A DNA stretch of 64,000 nucleotides from Russula earlei (lineage: Eukaryota; Basidiomycota; Agaricomycetes; Russulales; Russulaceae), in contig JAGFNK010000065.1 of the NCBI GenBank assembly GCA_025769875.1, forward strand, positions 1 through 64,000. The letters run 5' to 3'. Under the pieces are notes generated by a model. That model had not been told where the DNA came from and made no database searches. It saw nothing but the letters and a program-made list of their open reading frames with translations. The position numbers were made by a program, and so were the translations under genes. Below are positions 10,282 to 21,290 of this stretch, piece after piece. Each line of letters starts with the position of its first letter. Within the stretch, counting starts at the first letter, position 1.

Positions 10282-11513
10282 CATCCCCTTGGGCAAACAA
10301 CCTCCCCTTGCACCACATGCACACATAAGTGCCACCTTACAATATAGCCAAGAAAGCTGAGAAAGCTGCATAAGTTCTGTAAAGTTCTTGAAAGTCAGAA
10401 AGTCACATCAGCCAGCCTTAGGGCTATCAACCAATTTATGCTCTAACGAGGCTACTGCTAAAGTTAAGAGCCCTCTGTCCAATGTCAGCTTGGGACATAT
10501 CTGGGACTTTAACAGACTTTACCAACTTTTCTGGTTTTATGGAGGCCTAAATGGTGCTTTACTACTTTATGAACTTTCAACTTTAGAAATACTCCCTAAA
10601 TTTCTTGTGATTTTGCTGATGCATTATCGTATTGCTAGCACTTGCTAGCACATCAGGAGTTGTGTACTTTTAGCAGTGGTTAGATGATCAAGAATTACAA
10701 TAAAAGGTGATTGTGTCAGCAAGAGAATCAGTGCTTCAATCATGCATCTAAATGACACCAAAGTATTTTCTCAATCACTTATTCAATCACTTATTTATTA
10801 GGCATCAGACAAATAAATTATAATAATACAAAAAATGATTTTCCATTGTGTGTAGAGGGAGCAGCAGCAGATAAGGCTGCGAGAATAGGCAGTAGTGTGA
10901 GTCCAAATGGTCCTGGTGCAAGCAAGGGAGGTGGTGGAAATTGAGGGAGGGGGGTTCCAAGGGGGTTTGAGATGACAGTTCCCCAATGGCATGCATGTAC
11001 ACATTCATGGCAGCAGATATTGCATCACACTTGGTGTGCTTGCCTGATCATTTGCCCCCAGCATACAGATCACCATGAACATGGTGGCACTTTCCCTTAG
11101 TGACACTGATGCTCTGCACTGTCAGTCCCCACTTGTTGGGAAGACAGGTCCATTGTTTTGGGCCCTGTTTGATGTCCATATGCTCAGCTGTCTCTGTCCA
11201 CATATTCTGATTGGGCACAATTACCTCCTTATTAGGTAAAACCATGGAACCTTGAATTACATTAATTGCAGCTGCCAAACTATTTGGCAGCCTGCATGGC
11301 CTCAACAATCTCCACTGATTGATTAGCATTCTCAAGCCTAGATGTGCAATTGCATGATAATGATATGATAATTGGAAGCAGCCTGATATTGTCATCTCCC
11401 ATTTCCCATGCAATGCAGCTTACATCCCAGAGCAAGATGGCAAGATGAATCAGTCTTGGCTGCCATTGGGTGATGAATCCAGAATATTGCATACCTTGCA
11501 ATTCATTAGGTTA
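10282..11513. other. CpG-depleted spacer, no gene seen
   Basis: This AT/TG-rich sequence between the two hAT elements has almost no CpG. ORFs here are short and resemble no family. It is probably old repeat sequence decayed by methylation-linked C-to-T change, together with 11743-11955. Confidence 0.6.
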
Positions 11514-11742
11514 GTGTTAACAGAAATTTACTTATATAAGCAAGTTATAATAAGATAACTACTTACCAAATTATATGATCTCTGAAGGGGCATTCCTGAA
11601 CTTCAAACATTGCATGGCAAAAGTGGCACTTGGGCCAGAATGGGCAGATGGGATGGAACAATAACATTTCTTTTTTTGTTTTTGGTAGGAAAAGGGTAAG
11701 TAGTTATCTTATTATATAAGTAAATTTCATCTGTCAACATGG
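11514..11742. repeat. fold-back (inverted repeat) element
   Basis: The left arm, about 11514-11569 (GTTAACAG..AAATTTACTTATATAA..TAAGATAACTACTTACC), is matched by the reverse complement of 11694-11742. The right arm lacks an 11-nt stretch of the left arm. The loop is about 124 bp. This would fold into a long hairpin and resembles a small MITE. I found no clear target duplication, so the family is not assigned. Confidence 0.65.
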
Positions 11743-11955
11743 GATTGAAGCCCCAATTCTCTTGCCAACACAATTGCCTTTTATAGTAATTCTTGATCAT
11801 CCAACTCACCACTAAAAGTCACAGGTTTTTCCTGATGGCTGTGGCTGCCATGGGGGGCATGGACATTGTGATGACCATGGAGTGGGCCACTCAAGATGGG
11901 AAGAAGAGAGGTGAGAGGATGAGAGAGAACCTGCACAAATGAAATGAAAAACACA

Positions 11956-13512
11956 CATGCAACTAGTGATGTGCATGGCCCAGCCTCAGGCCATGAGTCG
12001 GGCCAAGCCAGGCCTAAATAGGCCAAGCCAAGTTGGGCCAAAATAGTGGCTTTGTGAGGGCTTTGGCCTGGCCCAGAGTTCTGCGAAGCCGAAGCCAGGC
12101 TGTCAGGCCACGGCTTGTGGGAGCGCCAGATGATCAATGACCATTTGCCAGTGTTTGCATTGCAAGAATTTGTGACTTCTTCTCGCCATCGCTCGCTCTA
12201 TCGCTCATTTACTTCTCTGCCTTTTCCCTACACTCTTCTTTTTTGCTCAACTACATGCTACATGTATAATATAACCTGTTGTGGCTTGCTAATCAACTAT
12301 CCATGACCACCCAATGGTTGTTGACCCTTCACCTAACACTCATTGACTCTTTCTACCCTCGACTCACCCAACAGATCCCACCTATCCCCTCCTGCCGCCC
12401 CTCACAGTTCGTCCTTCAGGACTTTCTTTGTTACTATGCCCTTACTGCACATGCCCCTTGGTATGTAGCGTGCATCCTCCCCTATCGCCCATTGCCGGCA
12501 TCGCCTTGCAGTCCATCTTGCCCAAACTTGTATTGTGCTCCCTGTCGAGTGCTATGCCATCCTTCCTCCCCTCTATTTGGCTTATTCATTGCCATGAGCG
12601 CACGTCTGCGCATACTATATATATATACTCATGCACTTTGCCTTTGCTTGCCTAGCGTACAACCAAGGAGGATCAGACAAAAACAAAAACAGCTTGCCAA
12701 GCACAAAAGGTCATGCCGCCCCACTGCCGCCTTGCCAGTCCACTCATGAACCATGGTCTTGAGGCAAGCGCGAGCCTCAAGTCACTCCCTCTCCTGTCCT
12801 GTCCTGTCCTGCCGCATACAGCATAGCACCCGTCTGACTCGTCCATACACGTCCATTACTAGCCTGCCCTCTTTGTCAATCTGTAGGCCGCCCTTCCCCC
12901 CCGCTGGTGCTCAAATCTCATCCTCGTCCTCGTCCTCCTCCCAGCAACCCTCATCCTGTCTCTCTCTCTCTCTCTCTCATGTAAACTCGCACACATGCAG
13001 GTTATCATGCCGCATCACGCACTTTGCACTTGTGCACTATTCACCATCACATGCTGACGATCATCTTCGCTTACCACGTACAGCTTGCAGACCAGATGCA
13101 CTCGCACGTCTGGCCATTTAGCCCACTAATTCCAACCAAGTCTCTGGTTCCAAGGTGGAACATACAAGGACAGACTTGATCAGACCCTGCACATTGATTG
13201 AACGTCGTCATCCTCAACCTTCGTTTGACAGAGCAGCTTCATATGTCAACCTGGCTCAGGCTGGCTGGTCCTTCAGTATGCTTTTGGTGTCCCAGTGTCG
13301 TCTTCGTGGTCGTGAGACCCACTTAACATTGCTAGTACAGTACGCAGTACAGGCCGACTTTCTGTACATACACAAGCCTTGGCCTAGGCTGGGCCAAGCC
13401 ATGAGTGACAGCTTTGGCCTGGCCTAGGATTTGAGCAAGCCAAAGCCGCCTCAGGCCGAGCCAAAGCCGGGGCTTTCAGGCCAAGCCGGGCCGGAACAAT
13501 GCTACATGCAAC
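11956..13512. mobile_element. non-autonomous hAT-type transposon 2
   Basis: CATGCAAC at 11956-11963 is repeated exactly at 13505-13512. The enclosed element (11964-13504, 1541 bp) starts TAGTGATGTGCATGGCCCAGC, and its other end reverse-complements to TAGCATTGTTCCGGCCCGGC. These are hAT-like inverted ends with an 8-bp target duplication. Both subterminal regions, about 11985-12117 and 13375-13495, are packed with GGCC/GGCCAAGCC motifs, unlike the GGTC motifs of transposon 1, so this is a different subfamily. Internal ORFs are short, C-rich and unrecognisable. A CT dinucleotide run lies at about 12960-12978. Confidence 0.85.
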
Positions 13513-13960
13513 TTGTGTCACATGGGAAAAAGTGAGTGAGAACCAGCACATTAGGCACAGAGATAGCTTGGGACCGGGACCATGGGGGAAGGAGCAGTAG
13601 GAAGGACAAGAGAGACGAAGAGGAAGGACGGAGCCAGCCTGGCCACTGAGTTGACTAGAGCGTGATCAGCCTCTCGGACGTGGTCCCCGTCATGTTGCGC
13701 TCAGGGCTCTCAAGCCTGCAAGCCTGCAAGCCCGGAAATATCAATATATCAAAGTACTGATAGATCATGACAAAGTGGATCCCATCTTCGGATTTTCACT
13801 GTTGGCCGCGTACAGAAGCGGGCTCACCAGGGAGTATAAGAGCCATGCCTGGATTCCCAATGCCCTGCAGCGCTCCTCTTTGTTTCACTCTTGGTACTGG
13901 TTACCAACAGCATTTTCTCCACCGCTTTCCGACGTTCATTTTCAATCAACGATAATTACA
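13513..13960. other. intergenic, no gene seen
   Basis: This is ordinary-composition sequence after the hAT element. It may contain the promoter of the small secreted-protein candidate that follows; no clear TATA box is visible. Confidence 0.4.
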
Positions 13961-14423
13961 ATGCGCACGTCTGCTGTCGTCGCCTTTATCTGCCTCGCCA
14001 TGGGCGTCGCCCCGTCCTTCTCGCTTCCTTCAATCTCGGTTGGGTGCGCCCACTCCCTCAAGTTCTATTACATCCTTTAGTTTACTTTTTGTTGTAGAGC
14101 GAATCTGTCCAAAAGATCACAACCCCCCCACGATAAAGGTCAGTCACGGTGGCACTTCTCAGACTGGTAGCAATGGCCAACATGTCAACGATCCGTCTCA
14201 TGTTCCCCCCTGGCTTGTAGACTCTCCTTCGAGGTTGCCAGAAGATAGGATGCCCAGTTATGAAGAATTGTGGAAAGTTTTCGAGCCTTTCGACTTTCAG
14301 GATCCCTCTCGGAATGTCAATGGGTATGGGGATGCCAATAGGGTTCATCCGAATCGAGTTCGTCCGAATGTCAATCGGAATGTCAATGGGCGCGGCATCC
14401 CCTCCTCCACCCGCGAAGGATGA
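13961..14423 (+). CDS. candidate small secreted protein (spliced, uncertain)
   Basis: The ATG at 13961 starts a clear signal peptide (MRTSAVVAFICLAMGVAPSF). The frame is followed by a likely intron from GT at 14039 to an acceptor at about 14097-14099. Downstream, the frame ending at the TGA at 14423 reads PKDHNPPTIKV and finishes in an Asn/Arg/Val/Gly-rich repeat made of NVN and NRV units. The PKD..PPTIKV segment is conserved at the protein level in the diverged duplicate at about 20105-20160, which supports that frame. The acceptor that gives this frame (GAG at 14099) is non-ideal. A minus-strand ORF across the repeat is probably a shadow. Function is unknown. Confidence 0.35.
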
Positions 14424-14796
14424 AGAGCGCAACAGAAACCCTGGTTTTAAGGCAGTCGCACGCTTCCGTGAGAGGATTTCGCGGAGGCGCTTAGACAGCG
14501 ACGCCATCCGACATTTAACGATGAACAAAGGGGATGACTCGTTCGCGGTCTTATTATCATGTCTTCTTAACCTCACCTTCTTGATGCATATAAAACGAGC
14601 GATGGATAGACAACATGCTGCATTACGTGTGGGATGATATGCCAGATATGGGCGTTCGCCCGAGGGGTAGGTGGCTACAGAGACGAGAGAGGGAAGGGCA
14701 ATAACGGGCGAGAACGAGAGAGTGAGATGAGGAACGAGCCGACAGCACGCGTGGACGAGACTTTTAAAGATTCTACTGTCCAAGTTTCAAGGCAGC

Positions 14797-15480
14797 TCAA
14801 ATTAAATAACAAGGGAAGTGTCTGGTGTTCACGACGAGAGACCAACAGAACAATCTGACGGCGCCCGTCTGTCCCTTCCGCTCTCCCCTTGCGTATTCCG
14901 GTCCATCCAGCAACGGAGGCATAACGTACCTCGCCGCCCCTCCACAAGTGCCGCCCCTCAGATCCACCCAGCGTGTCGCAGGCCCACGCCGCACACGCAC
15001 ATACTCAACTTCCCTCGGGGGCGGTGGCACGCGCTCCGACGGCGCATCAAACACGGCCGCTGCCTCTTCTTCGCTCTCCGAGCCGTGCCCGGGCAGCAGC
15101 AGCGTCGCGCCCGACCTCAAAAAACTCGAATACGAGTCGACCTTGACGAGCCCCGTGCGCGAATCGACCGAGAGCACGCGGTGTCCACCGCCCACGGGCG
15201 CCGTACCGCGTTGGGCGAGCTGCTGTTGTTGTTGAAGAGAATGGCCAAGGGCGGGAAACGCGCCCTCGGCAAGGCGCAGCGCCTCCGCCTCCCTCTTGCG
15301 AGCCGCGGCCTCCTCCGCAAGCGTCCGGTCGCGCAGCTCCTCCAGCGGCGGTGCGCAGTGGGGGTAGACACGGTGTGGCGGGTGCAAGGCGCAGAGGACG
15401 AGGCCGCAGGCCGTGCAGAACGGCGTGTGTTCCGACAGGGCGTGCAAGTGGGCTGCGTCGTTACCGACCGGAGGAGTTAA
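14797..15480 (-). pseudogene. truncated paralogue of the RQT4/TRIP4-like gene
   Basis: This is a duplicate of exon 2 of the gene at 21669-20564, with the splice acceptor (GACGCAG) still visible at about 15456. Exon 1, which carries the first zinc ligands (CFCQ), is missing; the kinase gene at 15652 begins where it would lie. A zinc-finger Cys is replaced by Tyr (HRVYPHC instead of HRVCPHC). About twelve residues after the finger are deleted, and the C-terminus runs into different sequence before stopping at 14797. The RVLSVDSRTG..KVDSYSSF and RRGPATRWVDL segments remain nearly identical. It is best read as a non-functional segmental copy. Confidence 0.8.
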
Positions 15481-15651
15481 ATGGAAAGAAAAAAAAAAGG
15501 GATGAGGCCGACGACGGGGCAAGGATTATTTTATCAAATAAGTTTTTTTTCGGATTTCGCTGATGCGTTGCTCGCCGTCCAAAAAGGGAATGCCCCTTAC
15601 GCAATCAAAACGCGTGCTACACCCTCAGCTCGAGGTTGACACCAACATATA

Positions 15652-18600
15652 ATGCCAGACCATTCTGACTATCAACCTCTACCCCAGAATGCGGATGATG
15701 AGCCTGACCTCGATGTCGACGTCTTCTCCTCACCCACGAGTCCAAGTCGACCTCGTGTACGAGGCAGTCGGCGCATGAATGCCCCAGGAGCCATTGACTT
15801 GCGCAAATTAGATGCTGCTTTCAAGCGGTATGTCCTTTGATTCTCTTTCAAACAGGTCTGTTAACAGGATTAAAGATGGACAGAGTCGATCGCTCAAAAG
15901 ATAAAGCGTAAGAAGAAAGTTGAGGATATCCACGTGAAAAAGGACATCGTCCGAAGCGTCTTCGAACCACCATTTGTCTCAACAACAACGAGCGGGGGCG
16001 TCGTAAGCTTCTCTACACCTTAGATGCATTGTACGTCTCACTAACTCACATAGATTAAGACGTTAGACCACAAGCCACCCGTGACTCAGGAAGAGTACGA
16101 CGCGTGAGTCCTTGCTTCCTTGCAACGGGGTTTGGCTATTGATAATCGAATAGTCTCGTTCAATCAGTCAAGCATGCGGTTTCTGAGGGCATACATCCCA
16201 AGATGATTGCCAAGGGGTCGTCCGGTTCTTACTTTGCTCGAGCTAAGGTAGACGGGAGAATTAAAACCGTCTCGTAAGTCCATGTACTATATACGCTTTT
16301 TATGGCATGTCTGACTTACAGTTAGGGTATTTAAGCCAAAGGATGAAGAACCATATGGTCGTCTGAACCCAAAGGTGAATGGTGAATGGTCCTTGTAACG
16401 TTCTAAGTCATTCATCTCTTCGCATAGACAACAAAGTGGCTACATCGACAATTTCGATGGATTATTCCATTCGGTCGTTCTTGTCTTATTCCCAACCTCA
16501 GGTATGACAATGTGCTGTTGTAGATGGGGTCTACAGCATACTGATGCTTCGTAGTTATATATCAGAAGCTGCGGCATCGCTTCTTGATACTCGGTTGAAT
16601 CTTCATATAGTGCCAAAGACACACTTAGTGTCACTATCCAGCCCAGTCAGTCTCCATCAAGTCTCCTATTGTTCTTGAACATGAATGTACCACAGGCGTT
16701 CTTCTATGACTGGATAGACAGGACGGCGTACAAGAACGGCAAACCGCTCCCTGAGAAAATTGGGAGCATGCAATGCTTCATGAATGGCTTCCAAGGTTGG
16801 CACCCACTGCGAGATAACTTCTCCGTTATAATACAAATAAAATCATAGACGCATCCGATTTCCTTCGAAGTCACCCTTGGCCAGGGCGCTCGATCGCGGA
16901 CACGTTCGACGACTCAACACACCGCGCAAGTAACGTCACGAAGCGCTTTCTGGGTGCAATCAAAGTCATATGCGGCCGCACTGGTGCTGAAGGTTACGAC
17001 GACGAAGCAGACATGGAATACGAAAGGGTTTTTTTTGATGTATCTCAAGGAGGATACAATCAACCATTCTACTGGTCTGCTGCTTTGCAGCAAAGCTTTA
17101 GGGAAGAGCTTGAAAAGTAAAAGTCCTACGCTTTCAATGACTCTCTGTGCTGACACGATTCACAGGCTGGTCGTCCTAGGTCAGTTTTCTGTTGCTCGTC
17201 CTTCCTTATGTAATCAACCAGACACCTAGACTATCTTATGCTCAACACTGACCGGGGCGCGGACAACTACATGATCAAGTATTGTGAAGCAGAGCACGAG
17301 AAGTCTTTGATAGACATTGCGCCAACACGTTCTGCTCTGCTGGAAGTCCCGGCGATGAGTGAGGTCCGGCGCAACGAACCTCCCTCTACGTCTTCCCAAG
17401 CTAGTGTTACCTTCGCTGCTCCTCCCCGCGTTACCCGGACGCCTTCCAACCCACAAACTTCATATACCCAGCGTCCTCATATTCACATTGCAGCGATCGA
17501 TAACTCGCTTTCTTTCCCACACGAGCATCCGCATGGGTGGCGATCCTACACCTACGGCTGGCTGTATCTCCCGGTTAGCCTTATTGGGAAGCCCTTTAGC
17601 GAACATACCCGACAACATTTTTTACCTCTGTTGACGTCTAAGGCTTGGTGGGAAGACACAACATATCAACTAAGAAAGCTATTTGCAATCGACCCGGGGT
17701 TTCATCCAAAGATGTTCAATGTGGGTGTGTTATGGATACCGTGCCTGGCAGTTTTTACATTCCCTTAGAGACAACTTGCGGTGATCAAGGGTCAGGCATG
17801 GAACATTGTCCAATCATTGAAGCATGACGTGAGTCCAGTCACCTTGGAAGTGTTCTAGATGGGCTCATGGCTTGGATACGACAGGATGAGGGTAATTATT
17901 TGAATCCTTGGGTCACGCACTTACTAAACGTTTCTCAGGCCCTCTCGAATTAACCCGCCGCACAAAGGCGCTCGTTTGGGATGATGAACTCGAGCTTGAG
18001 GAAGAAACCATTTCTCAAATCCTGCAAAATTCGCATAGTGTCTCTCCGCAAGCATCGATTAATACGCTCCCCCTGCCTGGGACACCCTACGCAAGCAAGC
18101 GCTCACGTAGCCAGAGTAGCAGCAGTGATTTCCCACCGCCAATCCGGCGCGTTAGCTCAGACCAACCAGGGTCAATGCGACCGGTGCCCTTCTCCGCCAA
18201 GTTCCAGAAGGTACACCCCGGGACGACTGGCGTAACGGTGCTGGAGCACTTGGAACGGCTTGACGCTGTAGAAGCCAGTCTCGAACGGCTGACAGCCGAA
18301 GATGTGACCGAGGAAATCGAACAAGATGTTGGCGAATCGTCGTCAGCCCCGCGTCCTATCACCGCGACAGGTAGATTAGCGTTGTCTGACAGCGCGCTAA
18401 TTGCAAGCGGCTCCGCACCATCACGAGCAGGCGCACCAGAGCTCGCACCCGTTCCCGAGGCCGACTCACCGACTCCCTCAACGTTGATCGAGGAGCATGA
18501 GGAAGACGTCGTGGCACTTTCCAAGTCATTATCACACCTGGACACCGCCCCGCTGTCGGCTGCTGCCTTTCACCACGGACGTGGGACGAGCAGTCACTCT

Positions 18601-18772
18601 GCACAGGTTGCAAACCGAGCGCTCGACTGGATGCAGGACGAACCAGCGAAGAAGCGGGTGGTTATTTCAGAGGTACGAGTCGCACAAAGTTTGTTTGTTA
18701 TCGACGATTGACATCATACACGAACAGCGGCTGGAGACCGTCACGAAAAAACCCCTCTTTTGGTGTTGGTGA
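15652..18772 (+). CDS. LSB6: phosphatidylinositol 4-kinase type II
   Basis: This enzyme makes PI4P on Golgi, endosomal and vacuolar membranes. Fifteen exons keep phase throughout: 15652-15827, 15876-16002, 16054-16103, 16154-16273, 16326-16374, 16428-16501, 16555-16645, 16696-16795, 16849-17116, 17166-17179, 17230-17720, 17769-17828, 17885-17891, 17939-18672 and 18728-18772, for 801 aa. Family hallmarks are the glycine-rich GSSGSYF (about residues 138-144), VFKPKDEEPYG, FGRSCLIPN, SEAAASLLD, the catalytic NTDRGADN (about 362-369) and GQAWNIVQSLK. The C-terminus ends FWCW. Yeast Lsb6 is about 600 aa; the extra length here is a Ser/Pro-rich insertion in exon 11 and a low-complexity tail in exon 14. 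Exons of 14 and 7 nt are unusual. Confidence 0.93.
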
Positions 18773-19063
18773 TGAGAGCGGTCAGGTGTAGTATGACATT
18801 TTACCCTCACGATATTGTACGGAGCGTGCGTAGCTTCGTGTCAAGCAGCATTTTGGAGTTTAAAGCGCATGTCGTACCACAACCTCCAGCAGGGTTTCTG
18901 CCAAGAGAACAGGCTTATCATTCGTAGGCCAAATCATCGAACATCAAGTCTGCAGACCAACCGCATGCCCTCAACCCGACAGCCTGAGCCTTCATACATG
19001 CACTTGTCACAATGAAAGCGCCGGCGGAGCCCTATGGTCCCAGGGTTAATGAACCGATTGGTG
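18773..19063. other. 3' flank of the PI4-kinase gene, no gene seen
   Basis: Likely 3' UTR and spacer before the duplicated block. No ORF worth reporting. Confidence 0.4.
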
Positions 19064-19800
19064 GTGCCACACTGGCACCTTCCGCGAAGTTTGTGATAAA
19101 GTGTATTGGTGCCGTCCTCGTTCCAGGGAAAGGAATGGGGTTAGCATAACGAGAGCCCTCTCATTCGCGACAGCGGGTACCATTCACTACCCTCTGGGCG
19201 TTACCTGCGTCAGCAGCCGAATGCGTGTATACACGGAGTCAAGCTCCCGCCTAATGGAGCGAGGCGGGGGTGATGATTTGCATGAGGCTTATTAGATGCG
19301 ATCACAAATGCATCGATCAAGGTTCCACGTATGGCGCTGTGGAGTTGGACCGTTTTGCGTGTTGAATGAATGGTGGGTGGGGCGCGCCGGGGAAATCGGA
19401 ATTGAAACCGCGGGGCATACCCGGTTTCTGCTTTTCTTTCGATTTGGCGTTCACGATCAACGGCGCAACGAAACATCGCCTTGGGGGTGGAGAGAGACGG
19501 TATGCGAGCACAGACGAGCGGTAGCGGAAATGCAGTACATCCCGGCCATTTGTGGAAATGACGCACGCATTTTCGGTCGGTCATGATGTTTTCACAAGGA
19601 GTTCGAAAAGAAGAGAAACGTGCGGAGGCGCAAGGCGCTCTTAAGCAACTGTCGCCTAAGGTGGGGTCTAGGGGCTAGGGCTGGTGGGAACCATCTGGTT
19701 TTTTCGGCTGGAACGGCGGGTTGCCAACACGAAACGAAGGTGTTGAGCAGACGGCCCCCAGAAGGTTCGGGGATATGTTGGTTGGTCAGGGCCAACTACT
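19064..19800 (+). repeat. duplicated block Q, copy 1
   Basis: About 740 bp is nearly identical to 22186-22905 in the same orientation, starting at TGGCACCTTCCGCGAAG and ending near GGGGATATGTTGGTTGGTCAG. Open frames inside are kept in both copies (for example a 64-codon frame at 19101-19295 and 22217-22411), but none resembles a known protein. After it, 19800-19905 repeats a purine-rich segment also found next to block P. Confidence 0.8.
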
Positions 19801-20094
19801 GTATAGACTGCAGAGAAGAGAGGAGAGGGAACGAGAGGGTGAGATGAAGAACGAGCGGACGGCGGCAGCACGGGGAACAAGACTTTTTTCCTGTCCAGGG
19901 CTTCAAGGACGCGTGCGATGAGAGCGAGAGCAAGCAGAAGGCGGGAAAAAGTGTTGGAGCTGTAGAATAATAGCTCAACCTTGCGTATAAAAGACTGTAT
20001 TTGAGCTAACCTGTAGAATAATAGCTATGTACACTATAAGCTTCAAATAGAGTGTAAAGGAATGCGGTACTGACCTCAGTCTTGTGTATCTTGG

Positions 20095-21290
20095 TTTACT
20101 TTTTGTCATGGAACTAATCCATCCAAAAGATCAAATTCCCCCGACGATCAAGGTTACCTGGCAGACTGGCCGTCGCCGTTGTGTTGTGACAAAAAAGAAA
20201 GGGAGTGGTCGATAACTCCGATCGCATGGTATTTATGGGCCTCCCAAATTGCTTAAAGCCCTTTCTCTCGGGATAGAGCATAAAAGCTTTACTGCTAGCT
20301 ATAGAATCCCTAGTCCTGATTCACCTGCTGAGAATCCCTCAGATACAGAGACGAAAGAGGAATTCGAAAGGGCAATAAGGGCCGAGAACGAGAGACTGAG
20401 ATGAGGAACGAGCCAACGGCGGCAGGACGCGTGGACGAGACTTTTTTTTCTTTCTGAAGATTATTCTACTGTCCAAGTTTCAAGGCAACTGGGATATGGC
20501 AGTTCAGATTAATAACAAGGGAAGTATCTGATGAATGACGAGAGGAGACCAACGGAATACGATCTATGCAGATGCCCGGGAGACGGCGCTCGTCTGTCCC
20601 TTCCGCTCTCCCCTTGCGTATTCCGGTCCGTCCAGCGGCGGAGGCATAACGTACTTCGCCGCCCCTCCACCAGCGCCGCCCCTCAGATCCACCCAGCGTG
20701 TCGCAGGCCCACGCCGCACACGCACATACTCAACTTCCCTCGGGGGCGGCGGCACGCGCGACGACGGCGCATCGAACACGGCCGCTGCCTCTTCTTCGCT
20801 CTCCGAGCCGTGCCCGGGCAGCAGCAGCGTCGCGCCCGACCTCAAAAAACTCGAATACGAGTCGACCTTGACGCGCCCCGTGCGCGAATCGACCGAGAGC
20901 ACGCGGTGTCCACCGCCGGCGGGCGCCGTACCGCACCGGGCCATCTGCTGCTGCTGCTGTTGAGGAGGAGGAAGAGGAGGAGGAGGAGGAGGAGGAGAAG
21001 GGCCGAGAGCGGGAAACGCGCCCTCGGCAAGGCGCAGCGCCTCCGCCTCCCCCTCGCGCGTCGCGGCCTCCTCCGCAAGCGTCTGGTCGCGCAGCTCCTC
21101 CAGCTGCGCGATGAGCGCCGCACGCGCGGGCGGGGTGAGGAGCGGCGCGGCGCAGTGTGGGCAGACGCGGTGTGGCGGGTGCAAGGCGCAGAGGACGAGG
21201 CCGCAGGCCGTGCAGAGCGGCGTGTGTTCCGACAGGGCGTGCACGCGGGCTGCGGCGTGACCGGAGGAGTTGGAAGAAAAAAGAAAACAA
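20095..21290 (+). repeat. duplicated block P, copy 2 (copy 1 at about 14080-15480)
   Basis: The two regions share TTTACTTTTTGT..CCAAAAGATCA at their left ends, a purine-rich stretch (AACGAGAGA..GATGAGGAACGAGCC), GTCCAAGTTTCAAGGCA, and then the whole second exon of the RQT4-like gene. Copy 1 has an extra 300 bp or so containing the Asn/Val repeat. The order along the window is P, PI4-kinase, Q, P', Q'. Confidence 0.78.

Noticed and set aside
12279..12749. Transposase gene within hAT element 2
   Set aside because: The ORF is C-rich, short and lacks zf-BED, the catalytic residues and the dimerisation domain of hAT transposases.
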